NCBI GenBank assembly: GCA_023101885.1
Contig: JALPQD010000225.1
Span: 2,666,001-2,730,000, forward strand
Reading direction: 5' to 3'
Source: Typhlomys cinereus
Taxonomy: Eukaryota > Chordata > Mammalia > Rodentia > Platacanthomyidae
DNA length: 64,000 nt
Shown here: positions 1 to 11,603 of the stretch, piece by piece
How positions within the stretch are numbered: position 1 is the first letter of the stretch
How the letters are laid out: each line of letters starts with the position of its first letter
Made by a program: the position numbers and the translations under genes
Notes under the pieces: generated by a model
Seen by the model: only the letters and a program-made list of their open reading frames with translations
Database searches by the model: none
What the model was told of the DNA's origin: nothing

Positions 1-170
1 GGCTGCTTCTCATTGGTTGTTCATCCCTCCGCCTACGTGGTTCTCCATTGGGACATGTCCGGGACATGTCTGTGCGTGTCCAGGCTTGTCCGTAGTTGGA
101 ACCCTGGGCTAGGTGCCTCCCTGAATCGGCAGTGCCACAACCACCTATTTCACTATCATCTCTTTTAACT
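1..170. other. GC-rich window edge, possible promoter or LTR end
   Basis: This edge is clearly richer in G+C and CpG than the AT-rich DNA that follows. It holds two inverted CCAAT boxes (ATTGG at 12-16 and 47-51) and an E-box-like TACGTG at 34-39. The CCAAT boxes surround the p53-like sites listed separately. Such a mix is typical of a promoter or of an LTR U3 region, but there is no TATA box, no ORF and no recognisable repeat consensus. The window edge hides the rest, so whether it belongs to a gene or a transposon cannot be decided here. Confidence 0.35.
51..91. promoter_or_regulatory. p53-family response-element-like cluster
   Basis: GGACATGTCC at 51-60 and GGACATGTCT at 62-71 each fit the p53 half-site RRRCWWGYYY at all ten positions, with CATG cores. 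A 1-bp spacer separates them, which is within the 0-13 bp that p53 tolerates. A third perfect-consensus half-site, AGGCTTGTCC, lies at 82-91. Two adjacent CATG-core half-sites with a short spacer are the architecture of high-affinity p53/p63/p73 sites. Occupancy and target gene are unknown; function is inferred from motif quality alone. Confidence 0.5.
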
Positions 171-700
171 AATTTTTTGTTAACAATGGATCTTACATTA
201 AAACCTTTGTGTTTGTAAATTTCCCATTTTCCCATTTTTATTTTAGTATCTCCTTTTACTATTTTTAGAGATTCCAATTTTCTCTTGAGAAGCTTTTTCA
301 GTATGTAAACCTTGAAATGATTTTTCAGTCTGTGAGCATATTAATCATAGTTAATGTCTAGGAGTTAAAGTAATCATCTGATCATTTGTAATTCAGTTTC
401 TATTTCCTTCTATTTCCTTCCTTCTATCACCTTCTCTTCTCGTGTACTTTTTTTTGCTGGGGGATTAAAATACAGTATAAATACAGCAGAGATCTTCTGT
501 ATTATAACTTCAGCAAAAAAGAAATTCTTTTCCTTTTTTAATCAAAAAGAGTATTAATAGTCATGCAGTATACAAGGAAATATAGAAGATAGAATATAAT
601 GGAAAAGATCATATACTGCTCCTGCTGAATTCACTGATAATTTAACAAAATTTCCATTACCAGTTATATGATATTTTCTAATAAGTTTTTGGCCAGAAAG
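171..700. other. AT-rich DNA, nothing recognised
   Basis: AT-rich, with short pyrimidine runs such as the repeated TATTTCCTTC near 400-422. No ORF of interest and no repeat consensus that I can name. Confidence 0.4.
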
Positions 701-1830
701 GCTTTAAAGGCCCCTAAAGAAGTAGACTTTTGCCTTTGCCCTTGGTTGCCCTCTACAAACTAACCATAAGATCCTATAGTTGAAGATACTATGCACATTG
801 ATGATCATACATGGAAAGAAAAAAACGTGGAACTGGTCTGTAAGCTTCCTCTTAGCCAGAAAGCACTATACAAGCTGTTGGGGAAGAAAAATCAATCAAC
901 AGTCTCAACCACTTGTGAAAGCTGCAAGCTACTACAACTATCTGGGGAGAAGGTGGCTAGCAGTTCACATATAATAATGGTATGAATGTAAAGGGGGTAA
1001 CCATTTTGCTTGCATGTAAGGCCCAACTTCAAGCAGGGATCATATCCCAGGTACTGAAAACTAGGCCATGAACTTATGGAAGGGGGAACACAGGCCTAGA
1101 GGGAAGCAAACTATTAAGATTTACCTCTAAGGACTGTCAAACTGCCCCCCTGAATATCTATCATTCTGCCCATAAATTAGAGGACCACTGAATAGTTTAG
1201 CCTAAAGGCTTGCAATGGAAGGTGCTTATTACAAAAAAGTCACAACTAGCTGAAGTGCATAAAATAAGTGACTATAGTTTGCTTGGCTCCAAATAAGACA
1301 TCTACACCACTTTCTCCCCTAACACTTGGGAAATGTCAAGGAAAAGGCGTGATAGGAATGTAAGAATCTGAAGGTGGCAAGAGACACAATCAGATGGTAT
1401 CTTCTGGACTTGACTGGGCATCTGCAACCATGAACTCACTGTAACTGAGTATAGTTTATGAGGCCACAAGATTTGGCTCATCTACTTCACATCATGAAGG
1501 GGGAAGGAACTCAAGAAGTACCACACCTCCCTCAGAGACTAATAATGGGAGAGAAAGGGAACAAATCTCCCCAAAGATATGCCCACTTCTCCATTGTACT
1601 TGCTCCAGCAAATATAAAGAAACATGTCACTAAAAGGAACCCAGATGGGACTTAGTGAACCAAAAGCACACAGCAGAAGGAAGATAGGTGTGGACAAAGG
1701 CTTGAAAAGGGGAAAAATTGGAATTGGGATGGGGTAATGAGTGAAATTATGTAAATACATACATACAGACCTAAAAGAAAGTGTGTGTGTGTATATGTGA
1801 ATAAATAAATAACAAAAAAGTGAAGACTCC
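700..1830 (+). mobile_element. L1 3'UTR-like block (Lx-like), degraded
   Basis: Purine-rich non-coding DNA resembling the 3'UTR of older rodent L1 elements. It has a block around the words 'accatgaactcact' near 1428, then gggatggggtaatgagtg near 1728, a short TACATACA run, and an A-rich end with AATAAATAAATAAC near 1800-1815. The order matches an L1 3'UTR leading into its poly(A) on the + strand. No ORF2 remnant is recognisable upstream and the left edge is approximate. Small ORFs here are chance frames. Confidence 0.45.
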
Positions 1831-2839
1831 CACAGATGATTAAATAAGCAAACCATCAGATAATAGCATTGGTAAGGGCAATTACACAGATAGCCAACAA
1901 GAGAAGCTCAGTGAGGAAGGTAGAAGTTGGACTTCATGTCTGTTGGTAATTTGTGATTCCATTTCCATTAATGTTCTAACTTTATAAGTTGTATTTGCTC
2001 ATTTAATAAAGAAAGAATGTTCATCATAAAAGCAGATAAAGAAGAAAATCACTAGGAATATCACCATATAAAGATTTTCATATTTTGAAGAAAATTAGCA
2101 CATGGCATATAAACATTACTTTTATGGAAAATGGACCATGCTGTCCATTCATGTCATTTGTAACATGACTTTGGCACTCAAAATATGATTTCACAGTTTT
2201 TCACCACTGTAGCTATCAATGTGTATGAGAATCATTGTTCTATCACCTGTTGACAGATATATTTCCACCTTATTGAAATCATATATACTACTGCCATAAG
2301 CAACCCATGTAGTCTTGTCCTTTACCTACTTCATAAACCTCTTAGAAATTAGATCTAAGGATAAATTAAAAGGCATTGGAATTTTAATTTTAAATGCAGA
2401 TTATTTAGATATTCTTCATAATGATCCATGTAAATTTACATACAAGTCACATTTCTTGAATTAGAAGAGAATATTCTTCCCTTCCACTGATATTTTCCTC
2501 TAACTTTAAGGAACTCCATTAGCATATTTTTGGCCTCGCTATTTTGTTATATTCTATCCTGAAAAAGACTGAGTGATGTATCTGGCTTATACATTTGAGA
2601 AAACAATGCTGCATGCTCTACTTTCTTCATTTTTGAAGTTAATCTGTTCACGGAAAAGCATATATTGTTCTTTATGTCTTGCTGATCTATTTCACATGCA
2701 GCACTTGGGCCCTGTGAAGTGATGCATGTGACGAGGTAACCAGTCTGCAAAGTCTAAATCTGCTTAGTCTTAATGTTTGTCCCTTTATGCACAAGGAAAC
2801 AGATGCAATTCATTTCTCTTTCTTAAAACCTCAACTTAG
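1831..2839. other. Unassigned AT-rich DNA
   Basis: No convincing gene or repeat. Parts near 2100-2350 vaguely recall very old L1 sequence but are too decayed to place. Confidence 0.35.
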
Positions 2840-2965
2840 GGGTACTAACATGATGTAGTAGTTAATAGGCTTGCCTCACAAGCAAAAAGGTCAGAGTTCA
2901 GATCCCCTAATACTATGAAAATACCATGTAAATACCAGGTATGGCAGCCCAGTGATAATTCCAAC
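2840..2965 (+). repeat. Degraded tRNA-derived SINE (B4-like)
   Basis: A tRNA-like head is visible: gtagttaataggcttgcct (A-box region) followed by ggtcagagttcagatcccc, which resembles a Pol III B box. A B4-like body follows (taccaggtatggcagcc). It has no clear tail and many substitutions, so it is an old copy. Confidence 0.4.
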
Positions 2966-3635
2966 TTCAGAAATGACTCTGAGAATGTTCAGAGCAACTG
3001 AGCAGCCAGATCCCAGCGAGCTTCGGCTTTATTTAGAGATAGAACCTCAAAAGAAGGTGGAAGTTCTTTGGCACCTGAATCATTTCTTCTCAAGATACTC
3101 ACTTTTATCCCAATTACAACAAAGAAAAAAATACAAGTCTTTACATTTATTAAATCCACAAACCATTAGTGTCCATGAGAAATGTGGTACAGGTTTCACT
3201 TTTTTAATTGTCTACATTATGAAAAAAAAAAAACAGTACTCTGTCGTCCATAAAGCCCTGAAAGGGAACATTTTCTGATTTGTGAGATTATTGGTAGAAT
3301 AGGAAAATTTTTATTCCCATATTGTCTTATTTTGTAGTTAATTTAAATATACAGAAAACTGAACTAATAATATATAGGTCCATTTTCAAATGCTTTAACA
3401 AATGTCTGAGGCTTATATATAAAAGATTATATATAAATAAATTTAATTATTTTACAGTTTTGAAGGTCAAAATCCTGGACTGGATTGCTTCATCTCTTTG
3501 GTCTCTAGTGTAGAAAACTTGGGTGGATCATAAGAAGAAATGGGCAGCAAACCAATTATATGTCAAAGGAGCCAGTCACATGTAATAGCTTCACTCTGTA
3601 ACAATTCTTTTGAGCAAGAAGAAATTCTCTCTGAG
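2966..3635. other. Unassigned AT-rich DNA
   Basis: Nothing gene-like. It contains an A-run near 3222-3234 and AT-dinucleotide-rich sequence at 3410-3450. Confidence 0.35.
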
Positions 3636-3800
3636 ATGTCAAGCTGAATGCATTTTGAGGGAACTATCCAAATGAGCTAATTACCTTCCACTAAAACCCA
3701 ACTTCTTTGACCATCTCTTACCATCACACTGGGGACCAAGTTTTCAAAATATGAAATTTTAGGAGACATACTGTCTGCAGACTCTAACAACAAAAGTCAA
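3636..3800 (-). repeat. MaLR/MLT1-type LTR remnant
   Basis: The string cactggggaccaagttttca near 3727 is the reverse complement of a phrase common in MaLR LTRs (..cttggtccccag..). The surrounding text is badly decayed, so this is only a fragment. Confidence 0.3.
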
Positions 3801-5335
3801 TATCAACAGATTTTAACCAAATGAACAATTTGGTATAACTAGCTCCCAAATTAACATGAGAATGTTTTTCAGTAGCGGACAATCATGTATGGATCTTCTA
3901 GTCATTCTCCCCAACAGAAAGCACAATCCTAATTCCTAACTAGTTTTGCCTTAGACTTTACATAAACAGAATCAGATAATTGCTGTGTGTATATATAAAC
4001 ATGCATATATAAACACATGGTTTTTTCTGACTTCTTTTCCTTCTTTTCTTCAATATTTGGTTTGTGAGTTTATCATTTTATTAGTATTCATTGTTAGTAT
4101 CAGCTCTGATTTGATCAAGACACTTATAGCTTCAGATCCAAAGAGGCTTCAGAGCTTTAGCTTCAGATTTCCTTATTTTTGTAACATCTACACATTATTT
4201 GCTTTGCTATTTGTTTATGGCTTTCTTTGAAACATTCTACCTTTTAAAGTGACCGCATACTAAACTCTGAAATCAGTGAAACAATAAGATGTTCTGTGTT
4301 AGCTTTGTTTTTCTAATACATTTAAAAATGACTGCTATTAAAGTTAAAATATTTGCACATGTGGCATTTGGAATAATCTTAAGCCAGAACATCTATCAAA
4401 TAGTCAAGAGGACTAATTGCAAATGAATTTCTAAAAGAGACTTTTTTTTTTCCAAAAATTCACCCTGCTCTAAGGCTGAATGTTTACCTGGCTTAGAAAC
4501 TCACAAATTCATATCTTTTTAGTATTCCCCTGTTGTTCCAGTCCTCGGGAGCTTAAGCAGACAAATATTACAAAACAGCTTCAGGAAATGAGAATGCTAA
4601 TTTGAGAACAGGCAATAAAAACTTCAACTGCCAGTCTGCCTATGAATGCACACCAGTGCAACAGTACACTCTCTCCCTTTAGACCAGCTACTTCTGAAGC
4701 CAGTTAGCAAGTCACCATTTTTTTCTGAACAAAGTCATCCAGCGGTGATAGTTCTAAAAAAATTCAGGCTTTTCTATCAAATGATAGAACCATCCATTTT
4801 CTATATACTCTTCATCTCAGTTACTAGTTCTTATCTACATAATTGCTTCCAGAAATGTACTTTACTAGAGACCATCCCAATCATGAAGAATTCACAGTCT
4901 TGAAACTCCTGCTTCATGTTGATTAATCAAATGGGTCAGGACTACGCTCTGACCAATAGGACAGTGATAAATCAGTATTAGGTTAAAATATGAATAGATC
5001 TCCCACTTCATCTGCTCATTTAGATAATTTTCTTGCTACTATGCATCCTTCTACAGAAGTAAATTTTCCTTCTGCAATACTTCAGTGTGAGTAGTGGTCT
5101 CTAAATCTGCAACCTGAATTTTATTTCCAACATAGGTATTCCTGGCTGGTCTGGAAATAAAATTTCCTGTCTCTGGGGTAATTTTTTAATCACCCTTTCA
5201 GCCTATATGAAGCTTGTTTGCCACCAATTATAATAGCATTTCTTTCATTTCCACAGTTGGAAGAGGACCTGTGGGAAAAATATCTTGTTACTAACTGCAT
5301 TCGCTCGTAGTCATCTGGCTACTTGTAGACATCTG
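3801..5335. other. Unassigned DNA with possible old L1 scrap
   Basis: The stretch 3890-3975 (agttttgccttagacttta, then acataaacagaatcag) recalls the antisense 3' part of ancient L1M elements. The rest, including open frames near 3985-4230 and 4646-4903, shows no domain or codon structure that I recognise. Confidence 0.3.
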
Positions 5336-5735
5336 ACTTAGTTACTTTTTCTGCTGTTGTGATAAAAAAAAAAAAAAAACTCTGGCATCCCAACTTAAAG
5401 AGAAAGAGTTTATGTTAACTCACTCTTTAGGATACAGTCTACCATGGTGAATAAATCTTGGCAGCCCAAGCATGAAGCTCCTGGTCATACCACATTCAGA
5501 ATTAGGAAACAGAGGCAGCTGAGCACTATCTGTTCAGTTCACTTTCTCCATTTTATACAGCCCAGGATCTCAGCTTAGAGAATAGTATCATTAACGTTCA
5601 TGTGAACTCAGTGAACCAGATGAAGATAATCCCCCCACAGTCTTACCCACACACTAATCAGACCTACATAACCCCTTACAGCTTTGCACAGAGGCCTGTC
5701 TCCTAAATGATTCTAGGCCCTATCAACTGAGAAAT
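5336..5735 (-). mobile_element. MT/MaLR-type LTR, solo, old
   Basis: Reads like the antisense of a rodent MaLR-class LTR: ctgctgttgtgataaaa, then aacttaaagagaaagagtttat, a middle block with 'cagttcactttctcc', and the end 'cagaggcctgtctcctaaatgattctag'-type text near 5690-5716 (given here only by key words). An internal A-run at 5364-5380 interrupts it. No partner LTR or internal region lies nearby, so I call it solo. A second copy of this type lies at 54.2 kb. Confidence 0.45.
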
Positions 5736-5859
5736 TAATACTATAGCAACATACAAAGTTGTGAAGTATGTGAATGTTTTCTGATGTATTTTATCATGTC
5801 ATAAGCTACACCATATTCTTTGTATACTGTATACTGAACCAGCTTATCCACATGCCCAG
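5736..5859. other. Short unassigned spacer
   Basis: AT-rich DNA between two LTR-type repeats. No feature seen. Confidence 0.3.
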
Positions 5860-6220
5860 TATCATGGTTTGAAATATGTCCCCCACTGTCTTATGTGTTT
5901 GGAAAGGTCATGGCACTTTTGAGAGATGGAGTTTGCTGGAGGAAGGCTGAAACAGGGGGTGAGCCTTGAGGTAAATCAGTCCCACCCTCCCTTTGGAAGA
6001 AGTCTGCCATTGCAGCAAGGAATCTTGTAGCTCTCAGCCTCCAAGATGTTTGCAATGACCTAGGCCTCTTGCATCTTCCACCAGCCAGTCATGCCATGTC
6101 CACCATGAAGGACCCCTCTGGAACCCCTCTGGAACCATAAGGTAAATTAATCTCTCTTTCTCCCTTAAAGTGTTTGATTTTGGATGTTCTCTCACAGCAA
6201 CACAAAGAGTAATTAGTACA
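5860..6220 (+). mobile_element. Solo MaLR-type LTR, moderately old
   Basis: Same family as the 358-bp LTRs at 29.0 and 30.9 kb. It starts atcatggtttgaaat and continues through ggtcatggcac, the gccttgag block, the tctctttctcccttaaa block and tctcacagcaacac, ending agtaattagtaca. The 5-bp flanks are cccag on the left and cctag on the right, a 4/5 match expected of an aged 5-bp ERVL target duplication. It differs from the 29 kb LTR at many positions and carries a tandem 'cccctctggaac' duplication near 6113-6135. Confidence 0.7.
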
Positions 6221-7036
6221 CCTAGAAAATGGTCCCACCCGTCATGGGCTGGTTCTTCCTACATCAATTTGATAATTTCCAGCAGGCTTGCTTAGCTCTT
6301 GCTTTAACTATAAGTTCTTCATAGGTGTGTGTCCAAAGTTCAATCTTTAGTTGCCAGGCTGACACTTACAGATCTAACTGGCACAGTCAGTTTCCTGGCA
6401 TTCTGCTTCTAGTGCTGAAAAAAGGTTTACTGTGTATTGTATTGTATTGCTTTTATTTCTACTAGCACTTGTTTGGGAATTATTAAGAACTTTTAAAGTA
6501 AGAAGTCTAAGTGTCAATGTGGATAGTGAACCCATTTTTGTTTGTCTACTCTGCTGCAGCTAAAATTTCTAGGAGAAACATGCAAAAACTGCTTGAGAAT
6601 ACTGAACAATAAATAAATTAAGTTTTCAGGATTCACAAAAGTAATTTCAGAGTCTGAACTTCATTGCACACAGGAGATAACAATAGCAGCTATCATCAAC
6701 TGGTACTTTATTTACATATCCACACTTCTGAACAGAGAAATAGAAAAGGTAAATAAGATATCAAACATCTAATTTTTAGTTAGTGAAGTCCCAGAACAAG
6801 AGAAAAAGATTTTATATGTAACATATTTGAATGATAGTGGTGAAAAACTTGCCAACTTTAGTGACAAATATAAATGGACAAATTCAACAGTCTCTGCGGT
6901 CCAAGCAAAACCACAAACTAGTAAATCATAACCAAACTTCTATGCAATGAGAAAGACAATGAAGGTCACTACAGAAAAAGAAAGATATGCTAGCGTATTC
7001 CTTTTAACAAAATTTCACTTCGAAATTTATATACAC
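6221..7036. other. Unassigned DNA
   Basis: No gene or clear repeat. It includes a (TATTG)n-like run near 6432-6450. Confidence 0.3.
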
Positions 7037-7317
7037 TGGGTCTGAAGAGGTGGCTCAGAGGTTGAGACTCTGCCTTGCAGGTGGAGGGTCCTGAGTTTGG
7101 ATCCTAGACCCCACTTATAGACGCCGGGCAGAAGTGGGGCGGCCTGCGTTTCTGGTCCTGGTTGGGCGGAGCCTGTGAATCCCAGGGCAGAGTAAACAAG
7201 GAGGAGGTGGAGGCCGTACATGGTGGTTCCCGAATTCACCCGTGGTTCTACACACATACACACATTCATACACACACACGCACAATTTAATAAATAATTT
7301 ATTTAAAATTTAAAAAA
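7037..7317 (+). mobile_element. tRNA-headed GC-rich SINE, copy 1
   Basis: Full-length member of the main SINE family here. A tRNA-like head (gaggtggctcagaggttgag, then gtcctgagtttggatcc as B box) is followed by a GC-rich body (gacgccgggcagaagtgggg, ggtcctggttgggcggagcc) and the sub-block gagtaaacaaggaggaggtg. It ends in a CA-rich stretch and an AT-rich tail. Near-identical flanks tttatatacac and tttatatacat mark a target-site duplication. Pol III-type transcription and L1-dependent spread are inferred from the structure. Confidence 0.85.
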
Positions 7318-7624
7318 TTTTATATACATTGAAAATGTATGAAATGACAGTAAAATAAAGACAATTTAAGTTGGAGAAAGCTAAAACTGTCAGCGTTAGT
7401 GCAGTTCCAACAGAAATGCAAAAAGAAGTTCTTCACTTTGAGGGAACAGTTGTCATATACAGGTAGGAGACTTCACAAAGAGAAAGAAACAGAAATAGCA
7501 ACTACCTGGGAAAACAGGAAACATGACTGCTTGAGAGTAAAGCATCTTATCATGGATTTTCTTTATATGTGGATGGAGACAACATGACAGCTGACACAGA
7601 GATCAGTTGCAGATACTCACCACT
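7318..7624. other. Unassigned A-rich DNA
   Basis: Purine-rich, with an open frame at 7399-7587 on + that matches no family I know. It might be decayed L1. Confidence 0.3.
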
Positions 7625-7858
7625 TACTACCACCGCAATTCTGTCAGTCGCCCATTGTTCTTCGATGCTGTGTAATGTCAAATGGGTTTCAATATTACAC
7701 TCTTTCCGCCCCCTCTTCCACAAACACCTTGGAGTCTACATAGGGTAGTCTGTATGCCACGCTGAGGACTGAATCTTCAACATTCACGACGTGTTCTCAG
7801 CATTTCACGTAATCAAGGTTTTCTGCAACTCCGTGCACTGCAAGAAGAGTCTGCTCTG
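7625..7858 (-). mobile_element. L1 3'UTR fragment
   Basis: Contains antisense L1 3'UTR phrases: ttccgccccctcttccaca near 7708, shared with the L1 pieces at 53.9 and 56.6 kb, and ctgcaactccgtgcactgca then agaagagtctgctctg near 7823-7858, like rodent L1 3'UTR. It is bounded on the right by a SINE. Confidence 0.5.
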
Positions 7859-8070
7859 GGGCTGGAGGGATGGCTCAAGTGTTAAGAATCTTCCTTAAAA
7901 GTAGCAAAAGCTAAAAGGAGGTAGAAGCAATCCAGGATGATTCCTGAAGTCATCATTGATCCTCCACAGGGACACACGTGCCCTGGTACACACAGACACA
8001 CACACACACAAATACACACACATGCACACACACGCACATATGCACACACAAGCAAAATAAATAAAGTTAA
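7859..8070 (+). mobile_element. tRNA-derived SINE (ID/B-type) with CA tail
   Basis: Begins gctggagggatggctcaagt, a typical rodent Pol III head. It continues through aggaggtagaagcaatcca and cctccacagggacacacgtg, then a (CA)n stretch and aataaataaag. The body matches the element at 22.15 kb, so both belong to one family distinct from the GC-rich SINE. Confidence 0.6.
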
Positions 8071-8289
8071 AAAAGAAAGTCTGATAATTTCACTTAAAGT
8101 GGTACAATACTAACTCAAATAGATTCTGAGTCTTGTCAACAAATATGTATGTATGTATATATATCCTATAAAGGAAAGAAAATAAAATAAAAAGTTTAAA
8201 ATTTTCAAAAGGTAAATTAAAATGGAATAATAAAACTCACTCAAATTATTCTGAATAATGGCAAGAAATTAACACAGAAAGCAGACTTG

Positions 8290-8545
8290 GGGGGCTAAAT
8301 AGATGACCGAATGGGTAAAGCTCTTGATGTACAAGTATAAGGACCTGAGTTCAAATGTGTAGCACTCACGTAAAAGCCAGGCATGGTCACATGTCTATAA
8401 CTCCAGATCTGTGGATGGTAGAGACAAGGGATAATTTTGCTCAATACCTGTCAGCCTAGCTAAAAAAGAAAAACAAAACAAATGAAAAATGGTGAGCTTC
8501 AGATTCTGCAGGAGACTCTGTCTCAAGGAAATAAGGCTCTGTTAT
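8290..8545 (+). mobile_element. B4-like SINE
   Basis: Head agatgaccgaatgggtaaag, B-box-like ggacctgagttcaaat, body aaaagccaggcatggtcaca and tgtctataactccag, then ggtgagcttcagattctgca and the 'gagactctgtctcaa' end. This order is that of the rodent B4 family. Substitutions indicate an old copy. It abuts the MaLR 5' LTR remnant on its right. Confidence 0.65.
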
Positions 8546-10440
8546 GACAGAAACTCTTTGAAACTATGGCCTATACAAATCCTTCCTCCTTTTAAGATAG
8601 CTTAAGTTGTTCTGTCAGGTGTTCTGTCACACTCTGTGGAAGGTTACTAGTTCAAAAATTTGTATCAGAGAAACAGTATAATTTCTGTGATAAAGCTTGT
8701 CATGTGGTTCCTAATTATGGCTCAGGGACTGCATTGTGTGAATAATATAAAAGAATTTGGATCTGCAAGCCAGAAAAGTCATAAAATCCTATAAGTAGAG
8801 CTTAATGGGCCACTTTGGTGAATTTAACAAACCATGTTAACAATAGAACTATGGACAATGAAGACTGAGTTCATGAGATTAGTAATGGGAACAAATACTA
8901 CGTTGGGAACTAAGCCAGAGGCCAGTTACTATATTATAGCTATTTTTCCTCAAACTCAAAAAATTTAATACAGTTAAATTCAAACACAATAGATTAAAAA
9001 GTTACTTAATAAATTTTAATATTGAATAGTATCCATCCTGTGGTATAGTCATTGCTAATAGATTGTAGGCAAATTTATGGTAAAAGGGAAAAAAAAGAGC
9101 AGAAAAATGGAAAAAAAAAAGAGCAGAAAAATGTAAAAAAAAAAAAACCTTCCAGTGTGGTCAGGATATGAGCATGACTATGTTTAAAGTTTCAGATGCA
9201 GGAAAGACTACAAAAAAAAAAAAGTGAATTAAAGCAATACTGACATTAGACACTGGGACAATAGGAAACGTCATTTGCAGGCAAGACTCTTGCCACTGAA
9301 GAGCTTAGGGTATAAACCTGCAAACCAATTTGGAAAACTTTAATTTTAAAAGAGAGATTCTGAAAAGAAACCGACTAAAATATGATGCCACAGAGTTTCC
9401 TATGTGGAAGGCAGCAGTCTAGTGAGGTGGCTTCCATGGTCAGTTAACCAGGAACATGGAAGTTCCTGCAGCTCTGGTCTACCCAAGGAAAGTAGCCACA
9501 CCCAGAATTTGGTTTCATTCACATGGTGCTGCTTTTACAGACAATACACAATGCAAAAGTCACATGGTCAGAGGGTTTGCACCACCAATTCTAGGAAAAA
9601 AACAATGAGATCAGGCATTTTGTGGAAAGGTCAGAATCCCTGCTGGAAAGTTCTGAGAAGTCAATGTGTGATGCTATGATAATGAGTTTTAGGTTGAAAT
9701 GTACATCAAGGATGTTAAAGACACAGACTTTCTGGTACTAATCAAGAAAATACATCTGGAGCAGGCAGCAGAGCCACAACTACGGGGCTTCCCACGCTCC
9801 GTTTCTCAGATGGTGCCGCCACATGTCTAGATGCCGGACACAGAGTCTCAGGATTCAAGGTTTTCTTACTGAGTTTCAGTTCAGTTTCGGTCCAAAATGT
9901 TTTGTTAACATTTTCCACTTCCTTTTGAAGAGAGAAAATCCACTCTGTGCCATGATATATTGACTGTGTTTTATTTTCTTTTTCATTTTTACACTGCTAA
10001 AAGATTAGACTTCTGAAATTGTTGAAATTGTTAGAACTCTGCAGTGAGACTATGAAATTTGCTCTATAAGATGGCCATGAGCTTTTGGGGGTCTGGTGTA
10101 AAATGTTATGGACTGTTCCCAGTAGACTCATGTTTTAAGCATCTGGTCCCAAGTTTTTATTTGAAGACCACAGAGAGATTTTAGTATGTGAAGTGCAGCT
10201 CATAGAAGTAAGACACTAGACACAGACCAATAAAAGCACTGCCGATCTGTTTCCAGTCTGTAATACCTGCTTCATCATTGCTATGAAAAGAGCCTCTATC
10301 ACCTGCTTTCACTACCATGAGTGCTACATGCCTTCTCTGCTGAAAGGGACTGAGACCGTCTGAGACTATCAATAAAAACGAATCTTTTCTCCTTCAGGAT
10401 TTTCTGCCAGGTATTGTGCTAGTTAGATAAAATTGTGTGA
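8546..10440 (+). mobile_element. Old, nearly complete MaLR (ORR1/MT-like) element
   Basis: Three parts in the correct order. (1) 8546-8653 resembles the 3' end of a MaLR LTR (aatccttcctccttttaag, tctgtcaggtgttctgtcac, gttactagttca). (2) 8654-10110 resembles MaLR internal sequence (actgagtttcagttcagttt near 9869, ctctgtgccatgatatattg near 9943, agatggccatgagctttt just before the 3' LTR). (3) 10111-10440 is a 3' LTR starting tgttatggactgttcccag with AATAAA near 10371. The internal length of about 1.46 kb matches the 1.50 kb of the young copy at 29 kb. It has no gag/pol coding capacity, as expected for MaLR. It is heavily mutated, and its 5' LTR lacks the first part. Confidence 0.6.
9086..9147. 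repeat. A-rich imperfect tandem repeat
   Basis: The unit gagcagaaaaatg plus an A-run occurs twice in a row inside the internal region of the old MaLR element, probably by replication slippage. Confidence 0.6.
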
Positions 10441-10934
10441 ACTTTGCAATTGAGGGCTGTTAACTTTGTAGTTGAGGGTTGAGTCACTAGGCACAACTCT
10501 GAGGAATTATTCAGTTAAGGAAGTCCATGAGGGAGCCTGTGGAAGATTATCTAATGTGGGAAGACCCAACTCACACTGCATGGGAATGCTCCCTGGGCAG
10601 AACAAGATAGAGATGGCTGGTCAATACTTTGACATACAGACATAGAGTCATGTTGACAAGTGAGAAAAGCATATCCTTTATTAGCTCTTTATGGTGTGGT
10701 CAGGTTCCTCTACTCCAGAAGTTATAAACTCTCCTGCCATGTCGATGAAATATAACCAAAGATCCTAAGAAAGAATCAAATTAAACTCCTCATTCCCCTA
10801 TGTTGTTTGGGTCTTATATCACCAACATAAAAACTAATTGCAATACTCATTTTATCACAGAACAATAAAAGACTGTACTATAATGTGGGCAAATATCATA
10901 AACTTTATGTAACTAATGGAAGTTGGATTTTCCT
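10441..10934. other. Unassigned DNA
   Basis: No gene or repeat recognised. A weak local duplication (actttgcaattgagggctg / actttgtagttgagggttg) lies at 10441-10482. Confidence 0.35.
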
Positions 10935-10939
10935 GTGTG

Positions 10940-11002
<63 letters not shown>

Positions 11003-11240
11003 CAGAGGGCACTTTAGTGTCTGTGTCTATAGAGGTCCAGGAGTCACTTGGGTATTCGTCCTGGATTATTCTACCACATTATTGCTTTGCTCTGGGTTTT
11101 CATAGGCTCTATATTGTAGGACTGGAAGAGTAGACGGCTATCATTTGCATCCAGCAGTTTTGTATCGGTTTTGAAGATTCAAACTCAGGTACTTTTGCTT
11201 GCAAGGCAAAAGTTTTAACCCCTGAGCCATCTTCCCTTAG
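10935..11240 (-). mobile_element. tRNA-derived SINE with long TG array
   Basis: On - strand the head is visible as the complement of ggcaaaagttttaacccctg and agccatcttccc (11201-11238). The body lies between 11005 and 11200, and the CA-type tail appears on + as (TG)n at 10935-11000. The Cys-Val-rich open frames here are simply the TG array translated. Confidence 0.55.
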
Positions 11241-11603
11241 AGATCAGATTTTTTTAAATTTATATATTATGTTGCTATAATTATACAGAATTATTATAAA
11301 CAACATTAAATTACATAGAATATTTTAATAGCTAGGATCATAGCAATAAAAAATAGATTGATAGTCTATAAGGTCTGAGGTACGGACAGGGTATGATTAC
11401 AAATCAAAGGAAATTTAGGAATGGTTGAATAATTGAACTATTTTACAATTAGATGGAAGATGTTATGTACTCTCAAATATAAAAATCTACACCAACAGGA
11501 GGGATAAGAATAAGTGAAAAATTTGAATAAAACAATACAAGAGTTTGATAGATAAACGTATTTTGAGAAGATATGTCACAAAACTGAGAAAATAAATATC
11601 ACA
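11241..11603. other. Unassigned AT-rich DNA
   Basis: Very AT-rich, with no feature that I can support. Confidence 0.3.
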
